Assembly: GCA_009792885.1 (NCBI GenBank)
Contig: WMCF01000009.1
Location: forward strand, 1,217,054 to 1,281,053
Reading direction: 5' to 3'
Length of the DNA: 64,000 nt
DNA from: Eremophila alpestris peregrina
Lineage: Eukaryota > Chordata > Aves > Passeriformes > Alaudidae
Shown: positions 25,301-37,045 of the stretch, one piece after another
Layout of the letters: each line of letters begins with the position of its first letter
How positions within the stretch are numbered: position 1 is the first letter of the stretch
The notes under the pieces: generated by a model
Seen by the model: only the letters and a program-made list of their open reading frames with translations
What the model was told of the DNA's origin: nothing
Database searches by the model: none
Translations under genes and position numbers: made by a program

Positions 25301-28099
25301 CTCAGTTTCACGTTAAGATGCTGAGCTCAGCGTGTGCAACACCAGTAACAGCCATACTGGGTGAGCAGTATGCATCAGGTGAGGTGAGCATAAGGGCCAG
25401 GAAGAAAAGCAATATACATCAACTTATTATTTGCCACAGAGGCAGGCAAAAATCAAACCATGGCCAGTGAATGCAATTCTGTGATTTTAGTGAAGCTGGC
25501 CAAACACAAAGGTAGAGCAATCCTGATAATTTCAAGACTTCAGTTAATGACAAGTCTTCAAACTGTTTTCCCAAGATTATTTTCAAGAAAAAATGGGTAG
25601 CCTCAGCTATAAGTAGGTTAAACACAATTCTGCTCATGCTTGGAGTTCAATTGAACAACTGCCATAAAGCCAGTTCTACAAAGGGTGTGTACACCACTTT
25701 AATCTAAAGTTTGCCATTCTGTGTTAAATGCAGAATTTGGGACATATTTACATATCAATAATCACTTCTTGTCTAAGAGTAGCCAGTGCAAAAGAATGGG
25801 TAGAAATTACATTATTTATCAAAGTTCTACATCAAGTGCATGACAGGAAAAAGAAGAAATTTCTACATGGAGGTATATAATACACTCTAAATAAATACAA
25901 TAAGCAGCAACCCAGAGCAAGGCATCAAATAGAACAGGAACCCACCATTTGCTATTAGGACTCAGACTATCACTGAGGAAAAAAAACCTTTGTATTTAAT
26001 AAAAAAGAATCCTCTAATTTTTGATGATTACAACAATGTGGGGTGTTTGGTTGCTTTAGGGGGTGGATTATTTTTTTTTATTATTATTTTAGCAGAATAA
26101 GCATTCTGGTGCATCTTCAAAGGAACTCATATTAACAGTACAAGAACAATTTTACACCACTCCTACTGAGTTCCAGAATTAAACTCTTGAAAAGAAATTT
26201 AGTAATGAGTACACAGTGTTTTAAAAAACCCAAACAATAAGAGCTGTCCATTTCTCATGTATTTCTCATCCTATGTTAAAAGTTTCTGTGCAGGCAGGAC
26301 ATTAATACCATCAGGTAACGAACAAGTATTGAGACACTGCAGCATTTCTCTCAGGTCAAGAGTAGTGCGTTCTGATTAGCAGCTTTTAGCACTTCTGGTT
26401 AGCATAAGACCAAGTCGTGCTGCTGCCCACCACCACCTAGAACTTGCTTAAATAATCGAGCTCCTATTGATACCAACCTCACCATGTGAGAGCTCCTGCT
26501 GCTGATCAGCACCAGCACCCACATACCTTAGTGGCATGCGATCCATACCACTAAGAGACACTTAGCATGGAATCCCTCTCTCCTGACCGTGGTGAATAGC
26601 TCCCTCTGTACACCAGAGCACTGACTTTCCACAAAGAAAGATGTGCTTTATTCAGGAATCCTGTTGCCTTGGTGGGAAAGACCCCTGTGCTCTCTGCAGC
26701 ACAGAAGTACATAACTAACAAACCAGTAGCTCAGTGGTGAGGGGATCCTGTGCAAGCTGGTGTACAGTTAGTAAAGTAATTTGAAAAATTATTTCTAAAT
26801 TAGTAGCAATAGTCCAAGATGGTAAAATTTTTTCCCTAGCCATTACCTGCATAACTTTGCCACACAACTTCCACCAGAAAAATAATTTAAATCATGTGTA
26901 TCAGAATTCATATTTTAAAAATATTTACATTACAAATATAATCTATTGTCATGGATTTAACTACTACCTAAATTCCTCTAACATCCCACAAATCATGTTT
27001 TCCAGGCACTGTCCTAAAGAGACTCTTATTTGACATTTTTACTTTAGATGTAGGAGGAAAAATTGAACTACTCTTCCATGATAACCAGGAAGCCACCATC
27101 ACAAAGAATTCCCTCAATGCATATAAACCAAACAATCTATCACCAAAAATAATTTCTGGATTATCTGCTCTGTAACTGCTTTAAAACTTCTCTTTAAAAA
27201 ACCTTAACACACCAACAACTGGTGTCTTTTGCCTTTACTGGATATATGCATTTTTCCTACCAAAGCTGGAGACATTTTGTCAGCTCTGTTTCCCAGGAGC
27301 CTCCTTGCAGCACACTCGGGATTCAGGATTCCCTCTGACACAGGGCAGAAGGGGCAGAGAGTGCAGGATCAGGATAAAAGTTGTGTGGAGCACCTGCACA
27401 GCCCCACTCACCCAAGGCAAGGATTCCCCACCGCTCCCCTTTCTCACAGCCAGCCCTCCTGTCCTGATCACTCCTGGAAAATTAGAGCCCAACCTTGATC
27501 AATGTGTGATAGATATTTAATGAATAATTCCAAATCCAAGCCCAGCCAGCTTTTTACTCCACCTCTGACTGCTCTTTAATATGAAATTTCAGGAAAATAA
27601 GTAACTGCAAAGCCATCTAATAACTTAAGCTTATTATTTTTTCCAACAGAAATTTTTGTTCGCACACACCAGAGTTCCCTTTATTGGGAATTTTTATTTC
27701 TGCACAACAATTTTTAGGGCTCCATTAAAGTGAAGTGAGCTCCATTTTTGAGGGAAAACATATAGAACCTGTACATTTAACATTTAAAAATTAAACAATT
27801 CACCAAAACAATAAAGCACTGCTATTTTCAAAGAGGAAAAATGTATTGGACACATGGTGTAGACTACATATTTTAAAATAACATTCCTAAAGTTCAGCTG
27901 AGCATGAAAGTTAATCTTTCAAAAGTGAACATTCAGCTCCAGTTGTGTTCAAGGGTATTGGTAGTAGGGAAAAAATTAAAAAACAACCCAAAAAAACCCC
28001 CAACGTTACTATTTTTGTAATAACTCTAGATATTTTTAGCTGGTCCCTTCATAAACTGCAAATTATTTTATGGTAATACAATCTTTTAAAATGCATATG

Positions 28100-28147
28100 T
28101 AGATATATATATACACACACACACAAGAGACACACATATACATATAC
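28100..28147. repeat. TA/CA microsatellite
   Basis: Alternating TA passes into CA repeats and back to TA-like dinucleotides in intron 2. It is an imperfect dinucleotide microsatellite with no further signal. Confidence 0.85.
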
Positions 28148-31100
28148 ATTCTCTTTGAAACTACTGATTGGTGAGAAATAATGCAGAGGCTACAGTCACA
28201 AGACAATCAAGACACTAAAAAATTAAAATGGAGTAAAGCCCTTCCCAGCTGAAGATTTCCTATTTCAAGACAGTTTCACTTCGGTACTTAGTCCCACACC
28301 CAAGAAGAGTTGGATCCCTCTTTGATTCATTATCTGTGCTCTTATCCAAATTTTAACGTAATTAAAAGCAGAGAACACCTCGTTTTGCATGTTAGTGGAG
28401 GTTTTCCACTCATTCAGATCAGCAAAAGGATAGTTAGAAGCGATGCTGCTTCCCCTGCACCATGAAGAGGCAGGCTATAGGGGAAGCTCATGGCTGCTTT
28501 TTTTTTTACCAAAATCCTAAGTTGAACAGGAGACCTTTTATACTATAGGTTCCTCTTGTGCCAGCTGTCACAAATAATACAAGTCAGCAAAATAACAATT
28601 AATATTATAATTTTTCTCTTTGAAATTTCAATATACTTGCAGGAAAAAAATGGAAAACCACCATTTTTAGCACTGCTCTTTTACTGCCATTACACAGTAT
28701 TTTAAGGTTTACAAGGGTCAATATTAGGGTAATGCATTTCATTTGTTAAGTATCCCACGACATATATCAAGATTTCCTTCTCTGTTAAATATATGCATCT
28801 TTGATAACACTCTCACAAACCAATACTGCAGATCTGGAAAGAAGCAAAACCATGAGGCAATGCAAAATTACAATTTTTAATACTTACCACAGCCACACAG
28901 GAGCTCTTGCTCCCACACAGGAATTTTTGAAAGTCAAATTACATATTCCAGTTGATGACAAGGAACAACTGTCACTGAAGCATCCAGATGGACAGACAAG
29001 CCCAGAGAGGCATGCACTGGGCTAACTGGTCTCCCCAGCATAGCTCCAACACAGACACATGGGGAGATTTTTGAATGGCACTTTCAAGATATTTTCCTCA
29101 TTTGGACAGCAGAGGTAACACTCACCCAGCAAAGAGGCAGGGTGAAAAGGCATTCAAGTGCCTACATTTGACATGCCCAGGAAAAAAAATAAAGGAAAAA
29201 AGTATGGAAGCCACAGACAAAAATTATGAAATAATGCTCAAGTATTTGATTCTGTCGTATTTCTAGACAAAATAAGGGAAAGTTATGGCTTTATCTTGGC
29301 TTTCAACAATAATTAGTATGTAGCTTTACATAATTCTATATTCTGCATCATTAGAGATGAAGAATGAAGGACTGATGTGGAGATAGACTTTTTGCATGTG
29401 AAAATAAAAGTACATTAAAAGAGAATGGTCTTGAAGCACTCTGGAACTACATAAAGCACCTTGATTTTGTTAAATGTATCAAATACATTAAAACTTTCTA
29501 TTCTATTCCCTTCTATATACAAAACATGAAGTTGTCAACCATACTTAGAGCATTCAATTTTTGCACGTGCTCTCTATCTATTTACTGATTCCAAATAATC
29601 AAATTCCAATGATAAGTTTTACTCTTAAATTACAATAAAAAAAAAGGGTCCAACATCAATACTGTCCTGTGCTTATCTCACTGGGCTCATGCAAGGATGA
29701 AATCACCAGAAGAAACTGTGTCTTTAGCTGTGGTCCATGCCACTATATATTTTTTACCAAAATCCCAGGACAATAAAATACTAAAAGATAAGATAACCCT
29801 AAGGAGAAGAACAGGTTTAAAGAGTGAAGAATCTTTTTTGTGAGGTTCTCTGAAGGACTACCCTGTCCATGTCTAAGTATTAGGTATATTTTAATTCTGT
29901 CTGGGTCCCTCTCTCACAGGCACCATGGAAAGCATTACATTTTCTGTTAGGTAGGTAAATCCTAGGCCATTTAAAAATTTTTCAGGTCAAAACTAACCAT
30001 TTGAAGTCCACCCAGTAGCTAGCCAGAAGCCATAAAAGGACTCCAGCACTGTAGAGTCCTATGCTCTGCACTTAAAAGAGTGACTGAAATGAACACAGCC
30101 CCATTTTACAAAAATACCACCTTCAAGGGCTCAAAAATGTGGAAAATGTTATTACCCCATGCTTGAAGGGAAAAAAAAGGAGAAATAAAAAAAAATCTTA
30201 AACATTTCCTGATCATATTTTTACTACCCTTGAATTACACTTCCAAAATATTATTTTTTTATTCCACCCCTTTAAAATTTACTGTATCTATGCACAATTT
30301 AAAGTCCACTACAAGTATATTTCTCAGGGTACCTTCTGTAAAGGGAAGTTAGCAAATGGAGAACAGGACCAATCTTTCAGGACACACATTTACAGCTGTG
30401 TTTCATGTGTTCCAGCTGATTTTCAAAAACTGCAGCAAGAAGGGATTTTTTTTTTTTTTAATTAATGATCAACCAGTATGAGGAACTATAAAAATTAAAG
30501 TTCCCACAATGTAATAGTTAACACGGTTGGTGAAGATTATCAGGTTTTGTCATAACGACTCATTGTCTCTATAGGAATAGTCACAACTGGTGTTTCCACT
30601 CTAGCTGTAAAATTTCAAAGATTGAAACAAAATAATCTTCTGTTCACATCTGCAAAAACAAATGTGGAAACAGAATAAAAGCTTTAAATCACTATGGGAA
30701 GTTTTGGCCCTTCACTCTCAAAAACACTTTAAGTTTGCGCAAAGAGAACAGCAAAGAGAACAAATACAGCTGAGAAATGGCATACTTTCTAACATGTCTT
30801 CTTTGAATGTATATCTACTGGATATTTACAGAAAAACTAAAAATCAATGCCACTAATTTTTTTTTTTTTTTAGTAACTATGACCATTGCAGCCACCATGC
30901 ATACTTAAGCCTCACAAAACCATTTCCCACGTCTTGTGCACACAGGACACAAACCCTCATTATACTGAAAATTAGCAACACAATCCCATTCCCATCTAAT
31001 GGCTGCCTGTGGAACAGAGGTGGCTGCATGAGGGGGACTTGGGGCCTGTTTTCCCTAAATCAGCCTTAGGACACCTCAGCATCAGAGGTGAAGCCCAGCT

Positions 31101-32339
31101 GCAGGCCATTACTCTCCCCATAGAGCACCATTACCTACAGGGAGCAACCCTGTAACCCACTTCTCCTGCTCCCTTCCCAAACAAATCCCCCAGAAAAGAT
31201 ACAGTGAATTAATTCTCTCAGCAAAGAGCCCTCGAGGTGGGGGAAAAAAGTAATTAACCTTCCAATTGGAGAAACACCTCATCATTTCCACAGCTGAGGT
31301 GTTTGTAGAGCATTTTAGGTACCTGCGGGCCCCAGGAGCAGGCAGAGTGGATCAGGTGTGGGTGGGAAGCCCACCTGGACGTGAAAGCCAGGCCGGAGGC
31401 TGCGCCAGGCACATCCCCAGGTGCCCAGAGTTAGCGCCTGCCCTCCCCCCTCATTACGCACAAGTGACATCAGGGCCATTTGAATAATCAGATTGCAGCC
31501 TACATCGCCTTGTGAGATACCAGCTGCTCTTGGATTGCAGCGAGGTAGTGCCCAAAGCACCACAAGTTCCACACAGGCCATGGGCAGCCACCATCCTCCT
31601 CCTGCACCGCAGCTTTGTCAGGAGAAAACTCCACTGCGTGGTGGATGTGGCTAACGGTGCCCTGCCTTCCCTCGCAGTCAGAACCATTACCATGTCTCCT
31701 CTAACTTTTACATAGTGACCTTAATATTGCAATAGCCTTCTTCCACACCAAGGGGTCTGAATGCAGAAATGCTGCATTCCTTTGGCATTCCCTTGAGATT
31801 TCAATAGTAAGTCAGGAATCTACTCCTGAGCTTATTAAATCCTTTGCACCTCCCCCAAAATAATTCCCCACCCTTCCATCCAGAAAACCTTGACCAGGGC
31901 TCTTTTTTCAACCACAGCATTTCTCCTTGTCTGTTTTTTTAATACTTCCAGTGATGGGGGGAGGGGGGGGGCGGTTGTGGGTGTAGAGAAAGCCACACAC
32001 AGGCTCTCTCCTTACTTACTTCCTTCCACAGCAGGTAGGAAGGCAATTTTGCAAACCTGGGTGTGCCCACTTCAAATCAGAAGATCCAGCAAGGACTGGA
32101 ATGCAGTGACTACTGGGCCCAAGAATTTTGCCCTGAATAACAAGCCAGGCACACTCCATGTCTTCTAGATTCAGCTCAACTTTATGGCAATCCTAGCTGA
32201 CACCACCTCTTGACCTTCCTTTATGTGACAAGGATATGGATTACCAAACCCTTACCCTTTCCTCTTGTGCACCTCAGCTGTCTCTGGAGAAAGACACCCA
32301 CAAACTACCTTTCTGAGTGATAATGTACACACTCTGGTT

Positions 32340-32380
32340 AAAAAAAAAAAAAAAAACACACACACAAAAAAAAACCAAAA
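32340..32380. repeat. A-rich/CA low-complexity tract
   Basis: A run of A is followed by a short CA repeat and another A run in intron 2. On the gene strand it is a T/TG tract. No associated retroelement was recognised. Confidence 0.85.
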
Positions 32381-32619
32381 CCCAACAGAACTCCCCCAAA
32401 AAATTTAAGGAGGCTGTGAGGAGGAGAGCTAGGAGTCTCCATGAAGCAGCCTCAAAGCAGCAGAGGTCAATCCAATGTATCGAATAATTTCGTGGCACTA
32501 CAAAACAACTTTTGCTCTTATGAAGTAATCATTTGACCAAACTATTAATTGTACAACCATGCTGAAAGACAGACTTGACGCATCCACTTTTTTTTTTTTT
32601 TTTTTTTAAATGGCGTCAC

Positions 32620-32760
32620 TTTTCCAGCCGTATCTCGCCCACTGGGGAGCACGGGGCTCTTTGGAAGGCGCTTCCCGGCCTTGCAGCGTGCAGGCACACT
32701 GGGTGGGCCTGCCGAGCAACCCCTCCCCACCACACCCCGGCTCCCCTGCACCTTTCCCTG
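32620..32760. other. Third small GC-rich patch in IGF2BP3 intron 2
   Basis: About 140 bp of moderately CpG-rich sequence follows a T tract about 2.2 kb downstream of exon 2 in the gene's direction. It contains a TGGCGTCA motif (half CRE-like). No coding signal is recognised. Confidence 0.35.
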
Positions 32761-34867
32761 ATGCAAAAAGATACAAAAACTTCAAATAAGTTACTTTGAA
32801 ACCACCTCAGCCACTCCCAACCCTCCTCAACATTTGAAAACTCTGCTTTTACATTTAACTAAAAACTCTAAATGTGCGCCCAGTAAGCAATGTTCAGAAA
32901 AACAAGGGAAAAAAACTCCAACTTTTTGACACCTCCCCCCCCCCAAAAAAATTAGACATCTATAAAAGGAACAAGAGAGTCACTATTACATATGGAGGCC
33001 ACTGAATGAATTTTAAGTGGCTCTCTATATTAGATTTCGAGAGAGGGGGAGCGGAAACAAAGGGGAAGGAAGTACAGTCATGAGAAATACAATTTAATTT
33101 TCAGTTAAACAGTAGTATAAATCTGAACTACCTCTAATACATTCCAACATGATAATGCTCGATGAAACAGTGTTTTAACAAATAAGGGCTTTGGGAGAAG
33201 CAATATGGGTATACTGTTACAATTACATTTGCAATTTTTTCAATATGCCTATATGCAGGCAATGCATGCCTAGAAAAGTGTTTTAAGCCCAGTGCAGAAT
33301 TTATTTTCAACAAGTTACAGACAGATAAATGTTTCTGATAATTGCTTATTCACAAATAGGACACGGTACCCAGTACAAAGAATGGACTTTCACACCATTT
33401 CAGCTGGCAGCTGAAATAACAGAAAAATAATTTTAAACACATAAAACAATGATTTAAAAAAAAAAGTTGGGGAAGCACCAGTGATTTTAAATTTACCTTT
33501 ATATGAGTGTAATGAATTTCTTTTCAAAAGCATAAACAGAATGTTCTTTGTGCAAGTTTAAGATTAATAAGCAGTAAATTAATTTATTAGACTAAAAGGA
33601 AATAATCAAATTTTAAATGTCCCATGGAATTTTCTTCTTAAATCTAAATGTATATTCCATCTACAACAGTATTTTTCTACACAAAATATATGAAATGTAG
33701 GCTACTGTAATTCAAAACTATATGCATTGCATATTAATGGAGAGAGAGAGAGCAGATACACCATATTAATTTTCAATGAAGAATATCAAATAAATATAAC
33801 CATAAAGATTCACATGCAATGAATTTGTCCAGAGAGGGGTTCCCCCTACTCTAAACTAGAGCAAAAAGCCTCCATGCTTTTCCTTAAGTGAAGCTTTCTT
33901 CTAACACTAAACAGATTATCAAACTTCTGATTCTCAAAATGCAATGGTACAATGCCCATCACGACAGATAGACCATCTTTTCCAATCAACTGTCTTTAAA
34001 AGACTGTAATTTTAATATAATCTTGAAATAGTAGAAGCCCCTTGTAATAAAGTCTCACAGACATACTTCCCAGATTGAATAATGGAGTGCAGGAACAAGC
34101 ACGTGGAAAGTTTGATCTATTTTTTTTTACTCTCTAGTGCATGCCAGGTTTTCTATCATATAAATATTTGTGAAAGACACAGGCTGAATTGCTATAGGCA
34201 GCATAAAAATACTACTGCTTTATTCCAAATATTGCTTCTTTATATGTGGCCCAACAAAATTACTGCCTTGCAAAAATTAAACGTATATTTAGAAATAAAG
34301 GATGCATAAATCCTGTCCTTACTGGGAAGGAGCCTTTCTCCTGCTGCTTCTATAGACCAGCTCAAAATAGCAATGATAAAATCCTCTCAAATACAGATGA
34401 GACTTCTACTATGTGCCTGTAAAATGCTGCAGACTCCAACATGGCAGGATCAAAAAAAATATAATCACCAGTATATTTACAAGGTGCTTTTTGTTGCTGA
34501 AGCAGAGCTCACGTGCTTGCCCGTTATACAGTGCACAACACCACATTTCATTTCCTGCTAGCACACATATTTAAGCTCTTCTCACGGAACTTTAAATTTT
34601 AAAATCTACACTATCATTTGCCATCAGACCATAATAATTTGTTTCTCCCATAAAAAGGTGCCATTTTATAAAAAAAATTAAATTAAATAGTAATTAATTG
34701 TTGCTGCCTGGCCAAGACACTATTAGAAATACATGGGGTGATTCTAGAAAACCTCTCGGACTGCACTGAGTGCACGCCTGTGGGTTTAAGAAAGCGGTCC
34801 ATTTATCTACAGGGAAGAGAAACACAAACCTAAGCATTTTTCAAATTGCTTCTCACTGGATAACTAA

Positions 34868-34920
34868 GGGCAAGGGGCGGTGCGGGGCGGGGGGGGAGGG
34901 GGGGTGGCTGGGGGATGTGG
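34868..34920. promoter_or_regulatory. G/C-tract next to the exon 2 splice donor (potential G-quadruplex)
   Basis: The plus strand has at least four G runs of 3-8 bases within about 50 nt. On the transcribed IGF2BP3 RNA this is a C-rich tract starting about 15 nt after the exon 2 donor. Poly(C)-binding proteins act on intronic C-rich elements of this kind, and the opposite DNA strand could fold into a G-quadruplex. Function is inferred from position and composition only. Confidence 0.5.
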
Positions 34921-34935
34921 ATAAAAATAAATTAC

Positions 34936-34996
34936 CTTTGTCTTTTCGGGACCGAATGTTCAACTTCTATGAGTTTCCCATGCAGCTCCACTTTAC
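34936..34996 (-). CDS. IGF2BP3: IGF2BP3 coding exon 2 (end of RRM1)
   Basis: This 61-nt exon completes Gly59 and encodes residues 60-78 (KVELHGKLIEVEHSVPKRQ) plus the first two bases of Arg79. It covers the last part of RRM1 and the start of the short RRM1-RRM2 linker. The acceptor is a pyrimidine run ending GGCAG and the donor is AAAG followed by GTAATT. The exon is too short to show up in an ORF search. I found it by looking for the conserved family sequence that follows EALSG. The reading frame joins exon 1 (phase 1) to exon 3 (phase 2) without interruption. KRQR rather than KKQR again favours IGF2BP3 over IGF2BP1. Confidence 0.96.
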
Positions 34997-36246
34997 CTGC
35001 CGAGATAAACAGAAAGGGGAAAATATTCGAGCGCGGCTGTGCGTCCCCGTCTCCAGGAGCGGGCTCGCAGGGGTGCGAAGGAGGAAACAGGAGCGCAACA
35101 CGTTAGCCCATTCATCGGCAGCCCGGGCAGCGGCGGAGCGCGGCCGCGGCACAGCCCGGGAAGGCGGCACAGCCCGGGGCCGCGCCGCTGCCGCGGGGGA
35201 GCCGCGCTGCCCTCGGCGGGGCCCCTTCCCCCGCCCCGCGCTGCAAACAGCCCGCGAAACGTCGTGTGCGGGAGCCGGGCTCGGCCCCGTCTCGGGGAGG
35301 GGGAGCGGGGGCTCCGCCACCCCCCGCGCCGCCAACTTCGGGCGATTTTCTGCGCGGAAGCGGGCGGGAAAGGAGCCGAAGGGAGGCGCGGAGCGCAGCC
35401 CGAGCCCATCTCCTCCGAGGCAGCCTCTCCCGGCAGACCTGAGCCCATCTCCTCCGAGGCAGCCTCTCCCGGCAGACCTCCGCAAAACCGCTTCACGCGA
35501 AAACATTTTTTTTTTTTTTAAGCACACAAAAACAGGATGTCGGGCCGGGAGCCGGCGCTGCTGGAGGCGGTGATGGGTGCGTGAGAGCAGCGAAGAGAAA
35601 CCGAAATAAATAACAGGGCAGCGCGGGGCGGGGGGGCAGGCAGGGCTCCCCCCTCCCAAGTTTGGAGCAATTTGGCGGCTCGCCCCCAGCCCCGCGGCCT
35701 AAGCCGAGCCGAAGGGAGCCTCAGCGCGCTCCGGGGGGAGGCGGCCCCTGCGAGGGGCTGCGGGGGAGTCCAGCTGTGCCCGGGGTGGGTGTGTGCAGCC
35801 GCTGCCCCGCGCAGGGCTCCGCGCCCGCAGCCCGCCTCCGCCTCACTGCACTCACCGCCCCCCTCCCCCCCAATGCAGCGAGGGCCCCCGGCCGGGCAGG
35901 GCTGGCCGTGGGGCTTGGAAAAACATGGGAACCGCCGCGCCGCGGGTCCCTGGGCCCAGGCTCCCGCCCCTCCCCAGCCACTCCCGGGGGGCCGCCGCCG
36001 CGTAAGCCCCGCGCAAAGGCTCCACGGGAAGGCCGGGCGGCTCCGGCCGCGCTCGGAAAACAACAATTCCCGCCTCACCTGGGGGCGGAGGGAGCAGGGA
36101 CCCCCCCGGCCCCCCTGAGCACCCCCCAGAGCAGCGGCGCGGCCCAGGCCGGCGCTGCAGCCGCTCCGCGGCCGCGGAAGAGCGCGAGCGGCGGGAGCCG
36201 TCGGGGCTGCGGGGAGAGGGCGGGGGTGGTGGAAGGGGCCGCTCAC
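34997..36246 (-). other. IGF2BP3: IGF2BP3 intron 1 (1,250 bp, GC-rich)
   Basis: This is a short first intron lying almost wholly inside the promoter CpG island. It begins with GTGAGC at 36246 and ends with a pyrimidine-rich acceptor (TTTCTGTTTATCTCGGCAG) before exon 2. It is dense in CpG dinucleotides and contains a 39-bp tandem duplication at 35402-35479. Long open frames on both strands (up to about 290 codons) come from the high GC content and have no recognisable protein similarity. No further exon was seen. Confidence 0.9.
35402..35479. repeat. Perfect 39-bp tandem duplication in IGF2BP3 intron 1
   Basis: Two adjacent identical 39-bp units, each starting GAGCCCATCTCCTCCGAGG, lie at 35402-35440 and 35441-35479. 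The perfect identity implies a recent duplication or ongoing copy-number variation. It accounts for repeated peptide blocks in the spurious open frames across it. Confidence 0.95.
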
Positions 36247-36421
36247 CTGAAAGTGCCTCGATGGCCTTCATGGCCCAGCTCTCGTCGGGGCAGTCCACGA
36301 AGGCGTACCCCGTCTTCACCAGGAACTGGCCCGAGAAGGGTATCTTGGAGTCCTTAAAGAGACTTTCCAGGTCGAGAGGGCTGACGTTCTCGCCGAGGTT
36401 GCCGATGTAGAGCTTGTTCAT
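36247..36421 (-). CDS. IGF2BP3: IGF2BP3 coding exon 1 (start codon, most of RRM1)
   Basis: This exon encodes the N-terminus of an IGF2BP/IMP-family RNA-binding protein. These are cytoplasmic proteins that bind target mRNAs such as IGF2, and m6A-marked mRNAs, and affect their stability, localisation and translation. The exon reads residues 1-58 plus the first base of Gly59. Seen directly: the RNP2 motif LYIGNL at residues 4-9 and the RNP1-like stretch KTGYAFVDC at 36-44, followed by the family-typical PDESWAMKAIEALS. The residues FKDSKIP and EALSG fit IGF2BP3 better than IGF2BP1 (which has an HKISYSG-type segment) or IGF2BP2. The ATG at 36421-36419 has A at -3 and A at +4, a good initiation context. 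The exon ends at a consensus donor (CAG then GTGAGC), and its 175-nt coding length puts the intron in phase 1, matching exon 2. The frame stays open upstream only because the leader is poly-pyrimidine. Confidence 0.96.
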
Positions 36422-36524
36422 CTTCCTGGCGGCTCGGGGAGGCGCGCACCGCGGGCTGCAACCCTCGTCTTGCGAGAGGAGGTGGGGAGGAAGGGGGAAA
36501 TAAAACAAAATGCGATGGAGGAAG

Positions 36525-36548
36525 GAGAGAGCGAGAGAGAGAGAGAGG
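36525..36548. repeat. (GA)n purine tract in IGF2BP3 leader
   Basis: Imperfect GA repeats on the plus strand are CT repeats on the IGF2BP3 sense strand. They lie about 100-125 nt upstream of the start codon and are part of a longer polypyrimidine leader. Confidence 0.85.
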
Positions 36549-36608
36549 ACAGGGAGAGGGAAAAAAAAATCAGATCTGCAGCTTGTGTCCCTCCCTCTCT
36601 CTCTCAAG

Positions 36609-36612
<4 letters not shown>

Positions 36613-36694
<82 letters not shown>
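36613..36694. repeat. 82-nt poly(A) tract (poly(T) on the IGF2BP3 strand)
   Basis: This is an uninterrupted run of A on the plus strand, 192 bp upstream of the IGF2BP3 start codon. It has no target-site duplication or adjacent retroelement sequence, so it looks like an expanded poly(dA:dT) microsatellite and not a retroposon tail. Its exact length in the assembly may be unreliable. Confidence 0.95.
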
Positions 36695-36696
<2 letters not shown>

Positions 36697-36939
36697 AAAG
36701 AAAAAAGAGCGTGGCCAAACGGGAGCCCTAAGTGCCTGCCGTGCTACCCGGGCGCATGGGGGGCACGGGGGAAACACCCAGCGCCGGGGCCGCGGATGGC
36801 GGGCTGAGAAGAGGAAAAGGAGGAGGGGAGGGAAAAAAAAAAACTACTTTTTTTGTCTTGCCCCCAAGCCCCTTTGGCAGCAGCAGGCGGACTATGAAAA
36901 TGTCACACTACGTGCATGCAGGCGCCGCCTCTCCGTATT

Positions 36940-37014
36940 AAAAAAAAAAAAAAAAAAAAAGAGAGAGAGAGAAGGGGAGGGGGGAGGGAAGGACGGAGAG
37001 AGAGAGAAAAAAAA
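36940..37014. repeat. A-tract plus (GA)n homopurine stretch
   Basis: A run of 21 A is followed by GA repeats, G-rich purines and a second short A run. It is almost purely purine on the plus strand over about 75 nt. Such mirror-like homopurine DNA can form triplex (H-DNA). It lies about 520-590 bp upstream of the IGF2BP3 ATG. Confidence 0.85.
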
Positions 37015-37045
37015 TTACTTGAATATTCCGGCTTTTTGAATGAGC

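Larger units (their letters stand above)
12317..34935 (-). other. IGF2BP3: IGF2BP3 intron 2 (about 22.6 kb)
   Basis: This long AT-rich intron starts with GTAATT at 34935 and ends with the exon 3 acceptor. I see no additional IGF2BP3 exon and no recognisable second gene. It holds simple repeats (for example TA/CA near 28.1 kb and an A/CA tract near 32.35 kb), a C-rich tract beside the exon 2 donor, and three small CpG-rich patches near 15.3, 19.2 and 32.7 kb. The stretch from about 20 to 31 kb has no recognisable transposon and could hold conserved regulatory DNA, but alignment to other birds would be needed to say so. Confidence 0.88.

Noticed and set aside
34770..35573. 267-codon plus-strand frame
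   Set aside because: It runs antisense through IGF2BP3 exon 2 and the CpG island, includes the 39-bp duplication, and looks compositional.
36613..36694. Poly(A) as the tail of a retroposed gene or LINE
   Set aside because: No transposon or mRNA-like body adjoins it and no target-site duplication is visible. The flanks are promoter DNA.
35852..36718. 288-codon minus-strand frame with a poly-Phe N-terminus continuing into IGF2BP3
   Set aside because: The upstream part is the translated 82-nt T tract and pyrimidine leader. The frame begins at TTG, not ATG, and reads past the exon 1 donor into intron. The real start is the ATG at 36421.
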